NCBI GenBank assembly: GCA_900074885.1
Contig: FJUW01000012.1
Location: 1,843,841 to 1,907,840 of the forward strand
Length of the DNA: 64,000 nucleotides
Source: Rhynchosporium graminicola
Lineage: Eukaryota > Ascomycota > Leotiomycetes > Helotiales > Ploettnerulaceae
Direction: 5' to 3'
Below are positions 14,774 through 26,936 of this stretch, one piece after another. Under the pieces are notes generated by a model that made no database searches, had not been told where the DNA came from, and saw only the letters and a list, made by a program, of their open reading frames with translations. Each line of letters begins with the position of its first letter. Within the stretch, counting starts at the first letter, position 1. Made by a program: the position numbers and the translations under genes.

Positions 14774-14808
14774 GCTGCTGTTGTTGCTGTTGTTGCTGCT
14801 GGGAGGGG
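14774..14808. repeat. CAG/CAA (CTG/TTG) trinucleotide tract
   Basis: About eleven CAG/CAA codons on the minus strand, giving polyglutamine in the frame open from 15011 and Ala/Thr in the frame that continues as the RGG-rich protein. The tract sits directly upstream of the ATG at 14766. Confidence 0.9.
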
Positions 14809-15011
14809 AGAGCTTGCAGAACGCTGGCTCGGACGAAGGTATTTGCGGGAGGGCCAACGAGGGGATCGAAGGCTCGGTGGAATCGCGAGATTGGAGCGGT
14901 TCCGCGAGGAATTGTACCGAAATCGACAGAGGAAGGAGCAATCTTGGAAGGGGTGGAGGGGATGTCGAGAGGGTTTGTTGGGGTGGAGGAGGAGAGGGAG
15001 GGGTTGCTCAT

Positions 15012-17322
15012 GGTGCGGTGCGGTGGCTCGAGCGGTGAAGGGCGTGGGGTGGCAGAATTCGAATGCTGGACCCTGACTGGCCCGGTTGTGATATTGACTT
15101 GGACTCGTGAATTTAGAAGGATTAAGATAGATTGATACGTTAAGATTGATTGCACAAGATGGTCAAAGAATCGTAGTGAACTATTGCCAAAGATTATTAT
15201 ATTTCTAGATAAGATTATGTCGTCATTTGAACATCATGGGACCCACTTTTCGCAGCAGTAAACAGTTATGGCTCCTCATCAGGCTGATAGAGAGAGGCTT
15301 CATCTTTCAAGGTCCCAGTCTGCTAAATAACGTCTAGTCGAAGAGCCGTCTGATGATAATATCTCTTCTTTAGATTAAAATTAGTCCTGTTTCTTTTAGA
15401 TCGTTCCAGCCAAAGTCTCATGAGTTGAATTATTACTTGACGCTAGCTTGTTTACTTCTTCGAATAAGCGAGGGCGCTCAGTCACATCGGCACCCACTCT
15501 TCAACCTGTTGCACAATAACCATTGGAGGAGCCTCAGGCAAAATCTCTCAACTTACTTAGATTCAGTTCATAGTAGCTTCCACTTTCGCAGCTTGTAAAC
15601 ATTAATACAGACGGTTTTTGATTATAGCTTGCTTAGCTGGGAAGTATCACCTGTCAGTTAGATTTGCTTGCTTTAATTGCATTTAGCCGATACACTTGGA
15701 GTTGTGAGATGCTCCTCGTATAATTCACGTATAATTTGACGTCTAATCGACAATCTTCTGCCACAAACTCTGTCAATTCCTTTGTCTTTTCTGATACTCT
15801 CCTTTCTACGCTGTTTGATTGAGCTCCAATTAGCGATTCATCAACTTTAGGATTTTGAAATACTAGCAGAGCCTGCTTTTGATAACGCCCTAGAAAATTC
15901 TACATCGATCATGGCCGTCGGGCCATCTGAACTCTCACATTTATCGCTTGTCATTCACTATAGTATCAAGATTCTTTCTACGATTAAAGCTAGCAGAGAG
16001 TATTGTAGCAGATAGAGCATAGGCAAAAGTCTCAGCCCCATAAGAGATGCCAATATTTGACCGCCTGGCCGAGTGTTGAGCGTAATCTCAAGATCGTAGC
16101 ATAGCTTTTCCTGAACGACAATACAGAATCCGTAAATAGAGGGCACTCATTTACCGCCGAGGAGAAGCAAGCTTATGCTAATAACGCGTTAGGATACCAC
16201 TTTCCAGGATAGCTGACTGTAAATAAGGCAGAGTGAGGAGTAAATAGCTCAGAAATTAGCCAAGCGTATTGTGTGTTTATTGCGCGTGCACAAGGAGGTC
16301 TAGAAAGTGTCACTCTACTCTCAAAAGTCAGCTGCTCCAGGTGGAAATCTTCGATGCAGCTACGTGATTTAGCGGAAGCGAAGAATAGATCTGGCCAGGT
16401 GCGAGGCACTTACTCCTTAGCTGATCTCGAACCCGTAAGATGAGGAATCTCTGATCCGGCTTGATAGACTGTATATCACTGTCTCTCGGGTTTTACGCAC
16501 CGCAAGACTCGCTCCCCTCTTACTTTATCGGATCCTAGAATAATAGCGTCAACAAAATGTTGATGGATACTGTCAGGTTCCAAGTTTTGAATCCAAGTGC
16601 CATGAATGAACCAGCATCCCCGTTTGTGTTTGACCGGTATTGACGTCCCTCACAAGCCAGGTTACGATGGAATGTAGACATTCTATAATGTGTTATCCTA
16701 TCTTATTTTTTGCAATGCCTTCGTGTGTAATTGAGGATAAACAATTGTATTTTCCATTTACAATTCTACGAGATCGAAAGTTCTCAGATGAGCACAGCAT
16801 GGTCCAAGTGGAACGATATGAGCACAAGTAGGCTGATCTCAGTCCTGCGATTAAATTCTCCCAAGCAGCCAACCTCTGCAGCAGCGTATACAAGAGATAC
16901 CTCAGTTTTCTTGATGATTCGGATACGGGTTTTGATGGCATGGAGTAGATGCATAATTTTTAGCTTGTTTGAGAACGAATCTTTTTGGCCTTACACTCAC
17001 GTCATGATAGCTGAACAGAACCATAACCACTGTTTAATGTCAACCTGTAAACCTTTAAAGCTGGTATGATTTATCATAGGCTTGTACCAATTTACCAAAA
17101 CTGCTGTTCGAAGACGCAAGTCGCACCAAGTGACTAACATAGGTCGTAATCAGAAGTTGGTATTACAGAATTTGAGACAAGACATATTAAATGTTGCTTC
17201 TAAAGAAAGCTCAACGCCAAGAGGTATAATATTATCAACAAATCGGAGTGAGGAATCCCAGATTCCAAGGAATGCCGCCCAACTCCATCGCTTGTACCGT
17301 ACAGAATCCAAGCCATTTTCTC
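15012..17322. other. Long intergenic stretch without a recognisable gene
   Basis: 2.3 kb on both strands with only short frames (for example 15958-16146 and 16173-16409 on the minus strand). None shows a domain, a start context or plausible splicing to a longer product. Composition is moderately AT-rich. It could hide a degraded element, but I see no terminal repeats. Confidence 0.45.
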
Positions 17323-18582
17323 TCAAACCATATCCGATCGATCATACATTACACTCGAACTCTTGAAATCCCGCTTCGCCTCATGACTCTCAATGCCCAC
17401 CACCCGAGTGACAGTGATGCCCTGCTCACCAGCATGCTTCGTCAACGACTCCTCACTACTATTACTCTGACCAGATTTCTGCTCTCTTTCATGCAACCTT
17501 TCCAAATTCCCCCCCTTGCTTGTAACATGACACGAGGAGCTCGTGAGCGCAAACTTATGTTTTGATGCTGGTTTCCCAGACAAATTCGTAAGCTTGATGT
17601 CGCCCGAGACGTGAGATTTGTCTCCTGACTTGTTGAAGAATATACGTAGCGAGGGTGCGTTGGCAGCCAGGATTGCCACTTCGAGCTCGATGCAGGAGAT
17701 AATGATGATCTTGCCGAGCGAGTAGGTAAAATCGGCCATTTTCTGGAATTCGAGAAGGACGGTGAGTCGTAGGATGGAGATTATGACGACGATTCCGCCA
17801 AGAGAGATGATGCTGAGGAGCATGAGACGTTTGCGTAGGGAGATTTGGATGGACCAGAGGGGTTGAATTGGGAGAACGACGATGCAGACGTCGGTGAAGA
17901 TGTTCTTTCGTCTTGATTAGATTTGTTTGGAGGAGAGAGACTGGTGACCACACTTACGAGGGCAGCAGGTACGAATGCCAGGATCTTGTTATCGATGCAT
18001 TTGACACCTGGATGCAGCTCTGGGTGAAAGAATGCATCAAGAGGCATACATTGCAGACAGTATAGAAGCCACTGTCCCACGGTGAACACACAATTGAGCC
18101 CAATGGTGACGATGACCAAAGTCCTGAATGCCTTGGTCGCGAACCTGAGGTAGAAAAGCAGAAATGCCATCTTGATCACCCAATGCATCAAAACGTAATA
18201 CAGCTCCTCAACAAAGAGGGCTGTGATCAACTTGGGTAGCCATTCTGGATGCGTGGTCATCACCTCCGCAATGTTTCTTGACAATAATTAGACTTAGTTC
18301 GAAAGGATCAGGAGGGTAGAACTTACAGTCCACCGCCATGTCGAATAAAGTAGTACAAAATGAATTGTTGGCCGCTGTTGAAGAACTGATGCCAATTAGC
18401 AAATTGATCTGCACAAGTCCCGGGATTTAGAAATATACCAGAATCGCCGTCATGCACCAATCATCCCATCCGAAACTCTTGACAAGGTATTTACGAGAAT
18501 ATATACGAAGAAGAATAGAGATTGTGGAAGCAGCGAAAAATGCAGAGACGATGCCGTAGCAGGCAATCTGAAGATTGACCAT
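17323..18582 (-). CDS. Fungal rhodopsin-domain integral membrane protein
   Basis: Seven-helix membrane protein of the fungal-specific rhodopsin-like domain family; molecular function unknown for most members. Four exons: 18439-18582, 18327-18385, 17958-18276, 17323-17904 (1104 nt, 367 aa). Seen: the RIYSRKYL...GWDDW signature after helix 1 (residues about 26-41), a GGGL turn after helix 2, helices in exon 3 with the conserved YLRF stretch, IFTDVCIVVLPI for helix 6, and a hydrophilic Ser/Lys-rich C-terminal tail of about 100 residues. The first intron (53 nt) was placed using a TGCTAAT branch site 11 nt before the acceptor; it restores the helix-2 length usual in the family. No obvious functional partner is adjacent. 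Confidence 0.85.
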
Positions 18583-21027
18583 TTCTGAACACCGGGACGT
18601 GAAACCGTACCCCAAAAACCGTGGGCGAGAGGGTATGAATGTACTCGGGTGTCGAGGTCAGTGCGGACGATGGTTCTATTATTAGTTAGTCCTCGAGCGT
18701 CGTGACAGGAAGACCTCGGATGTTTAGGCCTCAATCTTACACGCCGAAGATAGCGGGAGGTCAAAGTGACTCAAATGGAAACAATATTCGTCATGAGGAA
18801 AGTAGAGTTCAAATAACGAAGAGAGTAGGGGAACGAAGATTCGTGTTTCTTCATATATCTTCACTACATCCCCCGCATCACCATATGCTGGGTTTGCCTA
18901 AAGAAACCACGAAACCGTTCGAGTACCAACAAAAGAAATACCAGAAGCCGATGCATCTTCAGGGTTGAGAGCCATCTTTTCGCACCTCACCAGCAATCAC
19001 AGGACATGCTCAAGGCGACTTTGCCAAGGCCCGAGCACTAGTGTTCCCCGTGTTGATATCTCGCTTCTAGCCGATATCAGATAGATGGAATGGTGGCGTT
19101 GCTTGGAAGCCGTGCCCTGCATTTGGAAAGGTTCGATAACGGCTGGGCCTTTGAATCAAAGACAAAAAGCAATAAACAGAGCAATCGATCGTGCCCGATG
19201 TCGCCGATTATGCGGGCCGATAATCTCAGGGGAAGTCTCAACGCCTTGTTCTAGCATGGAATTTGCGCAAAATAGCAATTTCTATGGATTCCATTCTAAA
19301 ACACTACGGCTTGTACTAGACAATTCTAGGAGTTCCTAGCAGCGATCCGTCGATTGTCATTCAGTTCTGCCGTGGAACCGGCCATCAATCAGTGCTACGG
19401 AAGTCGACCAAACTGGCGGAAGCTGAAATGGTAGCAGCTACGATTCAGAATAATTGTCAATGGTTCTTCACTAACCCTAGTAAGCTGACTTTGACAAAAG
19501 CCACGAGAATACAAATATTCTTGGTTTTTGGCATAGAGAAAAAATACCAGGCCGAATTAGCAGCGACTATCAAAGTCTAGACCGCCATGTGCTTTTACTG
19601 CCAAATTCGGGTTGTGTCTGGGTTCGGATGATAGCGAGCGAGGACCTGCATCGCAGCAATCCATCCATACACACCCAAGGTATGGAGAGGGGAAATGTGA
19701 TGAGATAGAGGAGTGATAAGATGGAACACGAATAGGATGGAATCCGAAGTGATAAAGTCCATAAATCCCCCTGCAGATTCTGGCTGTGAGGTCCGTGAGC
19801 GAAGAAATGATGCAGCAGTGCAGATGTTCTGAGTTTCAAGATCGTTCATCTGAGCTGGTGTAGAATGCAGCTGCCACGGACGCAGGGCACGGTTTGGCAC
19901 GAGCCCCTAACGCAGCTGTGCTCTCCCTGTTCCTGCAGATCACCCAGCAGGCCTAACGATACAGTACAGGGGATCGGATGATTGGCTCCAGGGTTGAAGA
20001 GGAATACTACAGGGTTTTCCTTGAGCAATCAGCGGACGTTCAGTGTTTGCCGAGCATGCTGGCTTACGAGCTTGCCACTGGAACCAGGCTTTACTGCAGG
20101 TCCCTCCTGGCATATACGGCCGCCACACTTCATATCGCTTAGAATCGCCACTATTTACTACCCACGAGCTCGGGCCTAGTCTTTGACAACTTCAACCTTG
20201 ACTGACTATTGCTTTTGCAGAGTCTGCGGACTGGAAAGGAAATCGAAAATCATACTTGGCTTATTCCCAGCGATGATTCGTCGTCATAAAGAAAATGGCT
20301 TTCTCAACAGTGCTGCACAGCTCTTTTGCTCATAGCCAACTGATTCGTCCAGAGCACATGTAGATCGCAGATTACCTACAATTGGGATGTCAAAGAAGAG
20401 CCGAGAATGACGGTGCACACCTTTTCACAAAGCAGAACTATGTCCTGTTTCAGGAGACCCGGGTGAAAGACCAGATCGTTTCATGATTTGCTCATAGATG
20501 AATGCTATGATTGGGACGTCCCCGGGAAGTTTCCTCATTGTCCCGACTCTCGACCATCGATCGACGCCATGCATCGCCCATAGCATATTAGCGGGGGGAA
20601 ACATCTCGACATTATCTCCGAATATGAGAGGAACATAGACGGATTAGGATACCTCAGAGATTTGTGCAATTGAAGTCTTTTGAAGGTCTCAACTCCGGGC
20701 CGTGCGTATTGTGCCTACGGAGTTCCTACTCGTCTAGTCTGTAGGGCTTGGATCTGGTGCTCGGAATAATTTGATATAGGTATACCGTATGCGACCATGC
20801 TTTTTGATATCACAACTCGGCATTGGTCACGGCCGCGAATGAGAGTTTATTTTGGGTGAAGTTAGGCCACACTTGGTAACGTGGGTGTGTTGATTAGGTT
20901 TTGGGTAAGTTCACTACCCATATCTCCGATGCTACCAGACCTTCACTCACTCATACTTATGCTGAACCTGCCGTCCCCAGGGTAACTCGATACCTTGTTA
21001 TTGATTGACGTCCGCCATGTTTGAAAG
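18583..21027. other. Intergenic stretch, nothing identified
   Basis: 2.4 kb between the rhodopsin-domain gene and the UbiA gene. Only short frames without domains or signals; no tandem repeats or inverted repeats obvious by eye. Confidence 0.45.
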
Positions 21028-22051
21028 ATGACAAGTAATAAAATGGCTTTGGAGTATGCAGAGGAGGGCAAATTGCCTCCGCAAACAGAGGTATGGTCAT
21101 CCATCACTTGAGAATGTCTCAGAAGCAACATGCTCATTTCGAAAACAGGATCGGACATTTTTCTTCCATGTGAAGACCGCATTTCTCATCACCAAAAGTG
21201 ATGTGAAGACAACGATTCTCCCTGCTACAACATTTGCATTCACAGCCGCCTACTCTGGAGTATTCAGCGCCGAACCAACCCCCGATTGCCACATCTTACT
21301 ACTCAGGCTCCTGAAGTCCATCCTATGGACATGGATGAATCTCTGGATATTCAACCTCTCCAACCAGCGGCTACCGAACTCCGTCCTAGAAGATTCGATC
21401 AATAAGCCCTGGCGAGCCATCCCATCCGGTCGACTCACATCTGAAGAAGCTCGGCGTATCCTTCTCCTCTCCATCCCCTTGGTCTTCCTGATAACACTCT
21501 ACATCGGAGGAAGTCGAGAAAGTCTCTTCCTGATGGTCCTAACATGGATCTACAACGACCTCGGCGCAGCCGAAGAGAATTTCCTCATCCGCCATCTCAA
21601 CAACGCTCTCGGCTTCACCACTTTCGGCGCGGGCGCAGCCCAAGTCGCGTGCGCCGGTAATCTCAACACCACTACGTATTGCTGGCTCGCTGTCATCGCC
21701 GCGGCTATCACTTGCACGATCCAATTCCAGGATATGGAGGACCAGGAAGGCGATCGTATGAGATTCAGAAGGACACTACCGATTGTGCTGGGCGATTTCC
21801 AAACCCGCCGCATTAATGCGCTTACCATTATCATATTCTCTATCCTCGCACCGGCGTTCTGGCAACTGTCTTTACTGGGATATCTGGTGCCGGTGGTCAT
21901 GGGACTCACGATTGCGATGCGGACCTTGATACGGAAAGATCTGGCGGCTGATAAACAGACTTTCAAAATGTGGTGTCTGTGGCTGATCTTACTCTACGTG
22001 TTACCGCTCGCGAAGAATCAAGCGAGTCTTGAGTTCTGGTTTGAGTATTGA
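21028..22051 (+). CDS. UbiA-family membrane prenyltransferase / terpene-cyclase-like enzyme
   Basis: Integral membrane enzyme of the UbiA superfamily. Relatives transfer prenyl chains to acceptors, and a fungal branch (the fumagillin cyclase type) cyclises farnesyl diphosphate. Two exons: 21028-21090 and 21149-22051 (966 nt, 321 aa). Seen: about eight hydrophobic helices; first motif NQRLPNSVLEDSINKPWR (residues 93-110), where the Glu-Asp pair and NKP are the metal-diphosphate site; second Asp-rich motif QDMEDQEGDR (about residue 230) between helices. The start at 21028 is in frame with a second ATG at 21043; both lie in the short first exon. No P450, PKS or other terpenoid genes lie beside it, so the acceptor and product cannot be inferred from context. 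Confidence 0.85.
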
Positions 22052-23253
22052 TGTACATGCCTGAAGTTATACTGGAGAGCATGTTTGGTTCTTTACGGAT
22101 CTTATCCAAGCGATAAATGATCAGAAGTTGCGCCGTCAACGCGACAAGAGATGCTATATCATCGAAACCTGTCTCTAGTACGCGGCGGAACAACAGGCGG
22201 AAAACGGCGCATCTGGGAGAACGAAACAGTCCACGAAAAATTCCCTTGCTCATGTCCACATCATTCACAACAAACTCTCGTCTTCCGGACGACCAGTTTC
22301 CCTTTTTCCTTTTCCTGTCCCTTTTTTCGCATGCAAGCGGACACGCTTTCGACACTCCTCTTAGAATAGCCTCTCTCACGTGCCTCTGTCTGTCTGGTAT
22401 ACCCCAAGCGAGTTCCTTTACCTAGTCTTTCCGTTCCGTGCTTTTCAAAACGAAACATGTATAAAAACATATATTTATATGTACATCTAGCTCTAATATA
22501 TCTAATCAAACAATATTCTCGTCTGTCGTCTCTAGATTGCAAGGCGAGTAAGTGAGTGTGTGAGCGACAGTGGCTGGACTGGGAGGAAGGAAGTGAACGG
22601 GTTAGAATGAATGGATTGGAGTGGACTGGAATAGAATGGAATGATGATGTGGGAAGGGCTTGTAGGATAAGCGGTACGTGAGCTTATACCTCTCGAAAGA
22701 ATATCACCGTCACTTGTTCTCATCTTGATGGATTTAACCGGAGCACGTGACTAGATATTTCACGTGATGTTGAATGCGTTCACCTAGGACGTTTCACCTT
22801 TGCCAGTCTGCTCGCTGTAATAAAGTCATCATCCAAACCAAGCAGTTAGTGAAGTAATGCCCGTTATGATCTGGTTGTTTGTAATGTCAGATGAAGAGTC
22901 GGCATCCAGGAGAGGCAGAGGCTGCAGACAGAAAAGAAACTTCAGGGTATTATTATCTATCGTTCATTATGGGATCGTCATTACGAAATGTATACAAGAA
23001 CTAACTACGAGTCCTTGAACCGATCTGAATTAAATCGATTGACGCCGTAGAAATAGATAACCCTAACCATTCGAAAGATTCCGGAAGCCGAAAAAAAGAA
23101 AGTGCAATCTCCGTGCATATTGAAAGCCTAGAACCCCTCCCTCCATAAAAAGCAAAGTCCATTTGCTAATCTGCGATCGCGTACTCCCCATCCGGGCCAT
23201 TAAGGCCATTCGGGGACCAACGCCGGCACACTACCCATCCCCACCCCCACACC
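22052..23253. other. Intergenic stretch, nothing identified
   Basis: 1.2 kb between the tandemly facing 3' ends of the UbiA and homeodomain genes. An AT-rich near-palindrome (around 22456-22485) may belong to a 3' end. No gene is supported. Confidence 0.45.
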
Positions 23254-25601
23254 TTATTCCTCATCATACAGATCCACCAGATCTTGCACGAGCTTCAGCG
23301 CCGTCGTCTTTCTCTTCAGATCCGCAACATTCTTATGCAACCCCGTCAACTCAACATCCTTCACCCTTGCCAAATCCTGCTGCTGGGCCTTGACGTACTC
23401 ATTCCTGCCCTTATGGCGCTCTTCAATCTCTCTAATTGCCTGACGAATCTCTTTCTCCTTCATCTCTTCGATGGCGTTCTCCTCGTTGGATATCTCGTTG
23501 ATGCGCTGATCGATCGAGCCGAGCTTGTGGATTCTAGCTGCTTTTTCGTACTGTAGGTTCTCGATCTCGGTTTGGATACGGGAGGCTTTGCTTGACATCC
23601 ATTCTTTTTCGTCTTTCTCGTTCAGGTTTGTACTAGGCCGAGGTAGAGGAGATGCAGAAACTGGCTGTTCGTTCAGGTTTGTACTGGGCCGAGGTAGAGG
23701 AGATACAGAAACTGGTTGTTGAAACATGGGGTGTGGTGGTGGTGGATTTGCAGAGACGACGTTCGTGTATGGATGATGATTCAATGGGGTTCCGTTGGAC
23801 GGCAAGGCATGAGGTGCTGAAGTAGAGATAGGTATGGCGGGATTTACTGCTTGGAAGTCAGACGGCCTCGTGCTGTTCATGGAAAGCCATTCAGTACCCG
23901 CGACAGGTGCTGGAATTGAAGGCGATTCATTGAAACCTGGTCGAGGGCCCTCTTGTTGCGCTGGAAAATCGCGCAGCCTTTCCCTGACCCCTTGCGAGTT
24001 AGTGGTTCTTACTTCTACCGGATTGTTGGGTGGAGGGAATGGCGACATTGAAGTAGCTGTTGCATTTTGAGCTTCTGATGGGCTGGCCACGAACGGGTTC
24101 GGTGGGTTCTGTGGGTGTCCATTAGATATGGGAATACCCATGTTTGAGTAGCCTTCAAAGCTTCGTTGATATCGAATGTCGCTGCTAGTTACTGGAGCTG
24201 CAGGGTCGATATAGGGCTGTGCTTGGGGTGCCTCGTGGTACTCATGATCGTACCCATCAACCCGGACCCTCTTTGTTGGACGACTTTGTATATCATCGCT
24301 GGCGGAAGCATAGCTTTCTTTGCGGTCAAAAGAAGGCATGCGCTTGGCTCCAGAATTTGAAATAGCAGGAGAGCCTTCGTCGACAAAAGAATCGTCATGA
24401 CCGCTTGGGCCTGGCGTTGTCATATTTGACAATATGGTTTGTCCTTTGTGGGATCGACGGTGGACAAACCAGTTCTATAAGTATAAGCTTATCAATTCAG
24501 CGACTCCAAGGAAGTTAGAGCTTTACATACCCTAATAGTCTTCTCCTTTACCTTAAGCTCTCGGGCTAATTCTTTGATTCGATCAACAGATGGATATGTC
24601 CCAAATTTGGCAGCTTCGGCTTCCAGAATTATTCTCTGCTCTCCGGTGAACCGAAAGCCGCGTCTCAGGGGCACTTTTGGAGATCGTGACTTCGGTGATG
24701 TCGATTCTGCCTTGGTTGGCATTTGAGACATTTTGCTCTTGGTTGGTTCCCCTGTGTAGATATCAACATACAGAACATCCCAGATATTTCACGACTTACG
24801 CTGCCGCGGGTTGTATGATTCATCGTCCGAGGGATCTTTTTCTGATGGTGCCGGTGTGATTGACGGAGTGAAATTGGGAGCTGCATTTGACAGTAATACG
24901 TTCTTGGGCTCTGGTAATTCCTCTGGTTGAGGTTTCTCATCTTGAGATTTTTCAGCTTGAGATGCTGTCGATACTAAAGCAGCTAATCTCCTACGTTCCG
25001 TAAGTTCCGGATGTGACCTAGACCTTACCCGCTCCCTACGCTTCAGCGAATAGCTATCCGAATCCTCATCCGCATCCGAATCCTCATCTTCAGCCATGTG
25101 CTCGACATCGAACCGCTTCTGAAAAGTTGAAGTTTCTGGCTCATACGTGTCCACCGAGAAGTCATATCCTACTTTCAACCAATATGCCGCACAAGCATTC
25201 GGCGTTCTATGATACCCACTCTCCTGGAGACGAAGCGAAACCTTCTTCCAGTGTTTCGGCCATGGGATAACGGCTGAGGGATCTTCTTTTTCAAGGGCAA
25301 GCTGGTCCTCGGTCATTCCCAGCAGGATCTGATGCTCTTGGTCATCCCATCTCGGCCCGGCGGCTTCCTCGTTGGCCTTTTGAGTTTCCGCAACACGTTT
25401 CCAGTAACTCTGGCAGGCGGTGTTCGATCGGTTGTATCCTGATGCCTGCAGCTGCGCAGACACTTTCCTCCAGTGCGCAGCCCAAGATATCTCTTGAGAG
25501 TGATCGTTTGATTCCAGCTCGATCTGATCATTGGTGAGCTGTACCAGTATTTGGTGTTCTTCGTCGGTCCATCGTGCCAAGCTGGATGAGTTGGCACTCA
25601 T
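23254..25601 (-). CDS. Double SANT/Myb-like plus homeodomain transcription factor
   Basis: Putative nuclear DNA-binding regulator. Three exons: 24800-25601, 24531-24751, 23254-24474 (2244 nt, 747 aa). Seen: two Myb/SANT-like repeats near the N-terminus (about 8-70 and 83-150), each beginning RW-D-EEH/QEH and ending with a conserved SYW/AYW helix; an acidic Asp/Glu/Ser stretch (about 178-195); a homeodomain (about 290-352) with the helix-3 motif NWFVHRR split by the second intron; a long Pro/Ser/Asn-rich region containing a perfect-period 17-residue duplication; and a C-terminal coiled coil (about 610-740). The start at 25601 is the first ATG. Targets unknown. Combining two SANT repeats with a homeodomain is uncommon among fungal regulators I know. 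Confidence 0.88.
23618..23719. repeat. 51-bp coding tandem duplication
   Basis: Two tandem 51-bp units (23618-23668 and 23669-23719) differing at three positions, encoding two copies of a 17-residue Ser/Pro/Arg-rich segment in the homeodomain protein. The exact multiple of three keeps the frame. Confidence 0.95.
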
Positions 25602-26936
25602 ATTGCCGCGCCCGCGCGCACGCAACAAAAGTGAAGGCGGTAGCAGAGGGTGATTGCGATGATCAGCTGATTAAACCCAAAGGCAAACAAACAAACAAAC
25701 AAAACAAAGGCGGAGACTCGTGCAGCACAGACCAATATGGAAAGTATATTTGGCGCGTTCCGGGATGCGGTTGGTGAGAGGCAAGAAAGGTTGAGGAGAC
25801 GCGGGTACGATAGCACAGGTGCGGTCGTCGGTGGTGGTGGTAGTCGTAGCGCGTTATCTATCACTTTTTCAAAACTTGGAGCCTGGGTGCCTCACTTCGG
25901 AGCCGCGGAGATTGTCACATGATGTCAGTCAGCTTTGGCTTAATGATGAGCAGAGGTACTGTAGGGAACGATGGGGATGGAATTGGAGGAAGTATATTTA
26001 AGAGTTCTTTGAAACACCTTGTCATAGTTGTTCATTAAGGTGCAGATCCTTTTTCAATTTCGAATAGGCTTTATAAGCCTCAAATCTAGTACTGTAGTAG
26101 CTGGGACATCCGGAGATTATAAACCTACCAGCTGTCAGGTATGCTAGGCTAGCGGCTAGATTTAAAGACGGAATCGACTGTAAAGACTGCTGTCTACAAG
26201 CCAAGATATTGCATATAATAAACTCCACTAGCCGCATTACACGCTGCAAGTTCTAGCGACATGGCCCATTTATTTGGGCTGGCTCGAGGCTGTGTGATTT
26301 ACATACACTCAGGATGCTGAATTTGATTCGTGTTCCGTTCCGCTGCGTCGTTCAATAGAAATTGAGCATAGTATTACTGAGCAAGACACTGCTGTACTAA
26401 CTCCTGAGACATCTTTATAGTAGCTAACTATACTAGCATTCCCTTGATAGCTCGTAGATAAATTCCAGCCACCAGGCTCTAACAGACATTCGTTTTCAGT
26501 AGTATGTGGCGCCTTCTATCATTGGCAGCACCAGATAACTGGAGAAGCAAAAGGTTGTTTGTTAGAGAAGAAGCTTTGGCTCTGACTAAATACACCTACC
26601 GCTAGTCTAAATTGCGCCTTCCTACTGCACCTTTCGCCGTTCCTACCTGTATGTTTACGGTTTCTGGACCCCCCTCGACCCTCGAGTTCCGCACGCCATA
26701 TTGCACCTATATCCATCATAGCATTATGGCAGCAGAGCCGCATCTATTCGTCCTCGGCCTCGGAACTGAATACTATCTAGGCTCGAAGTAGCTCCTTGCC
26801 TGCGATTAAGCAGCTAGACGGTATTATTTGGTCTTGCACTTCAACATTCAGCCCTGTCGTTCGATTAATTTACCAGCCCTGACTTTACATTGGGTTTACT
26901 ACAATCTTTTTGAATGCCCTGTGCAACACTACTGCG
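25602..26936. other. Intergenic stretch with a short CAAA repeat
   Basis: 1.3 kb upstream of the homeodomain gene and downstream of the esterase gene. A CAAA tandem repeat lies at 25683-25702 in the likely 5' UTR or promoter of the homeodomain gene. The rest shows no gene-like frame. Confidence 0.45.

Noticed and set aside
15958..16409. Two adjacent short minus-strand frames as a possible transposase relic
   Set aside because: No catalytic motif, no terminal inverted repeats, no recognisable similarity.
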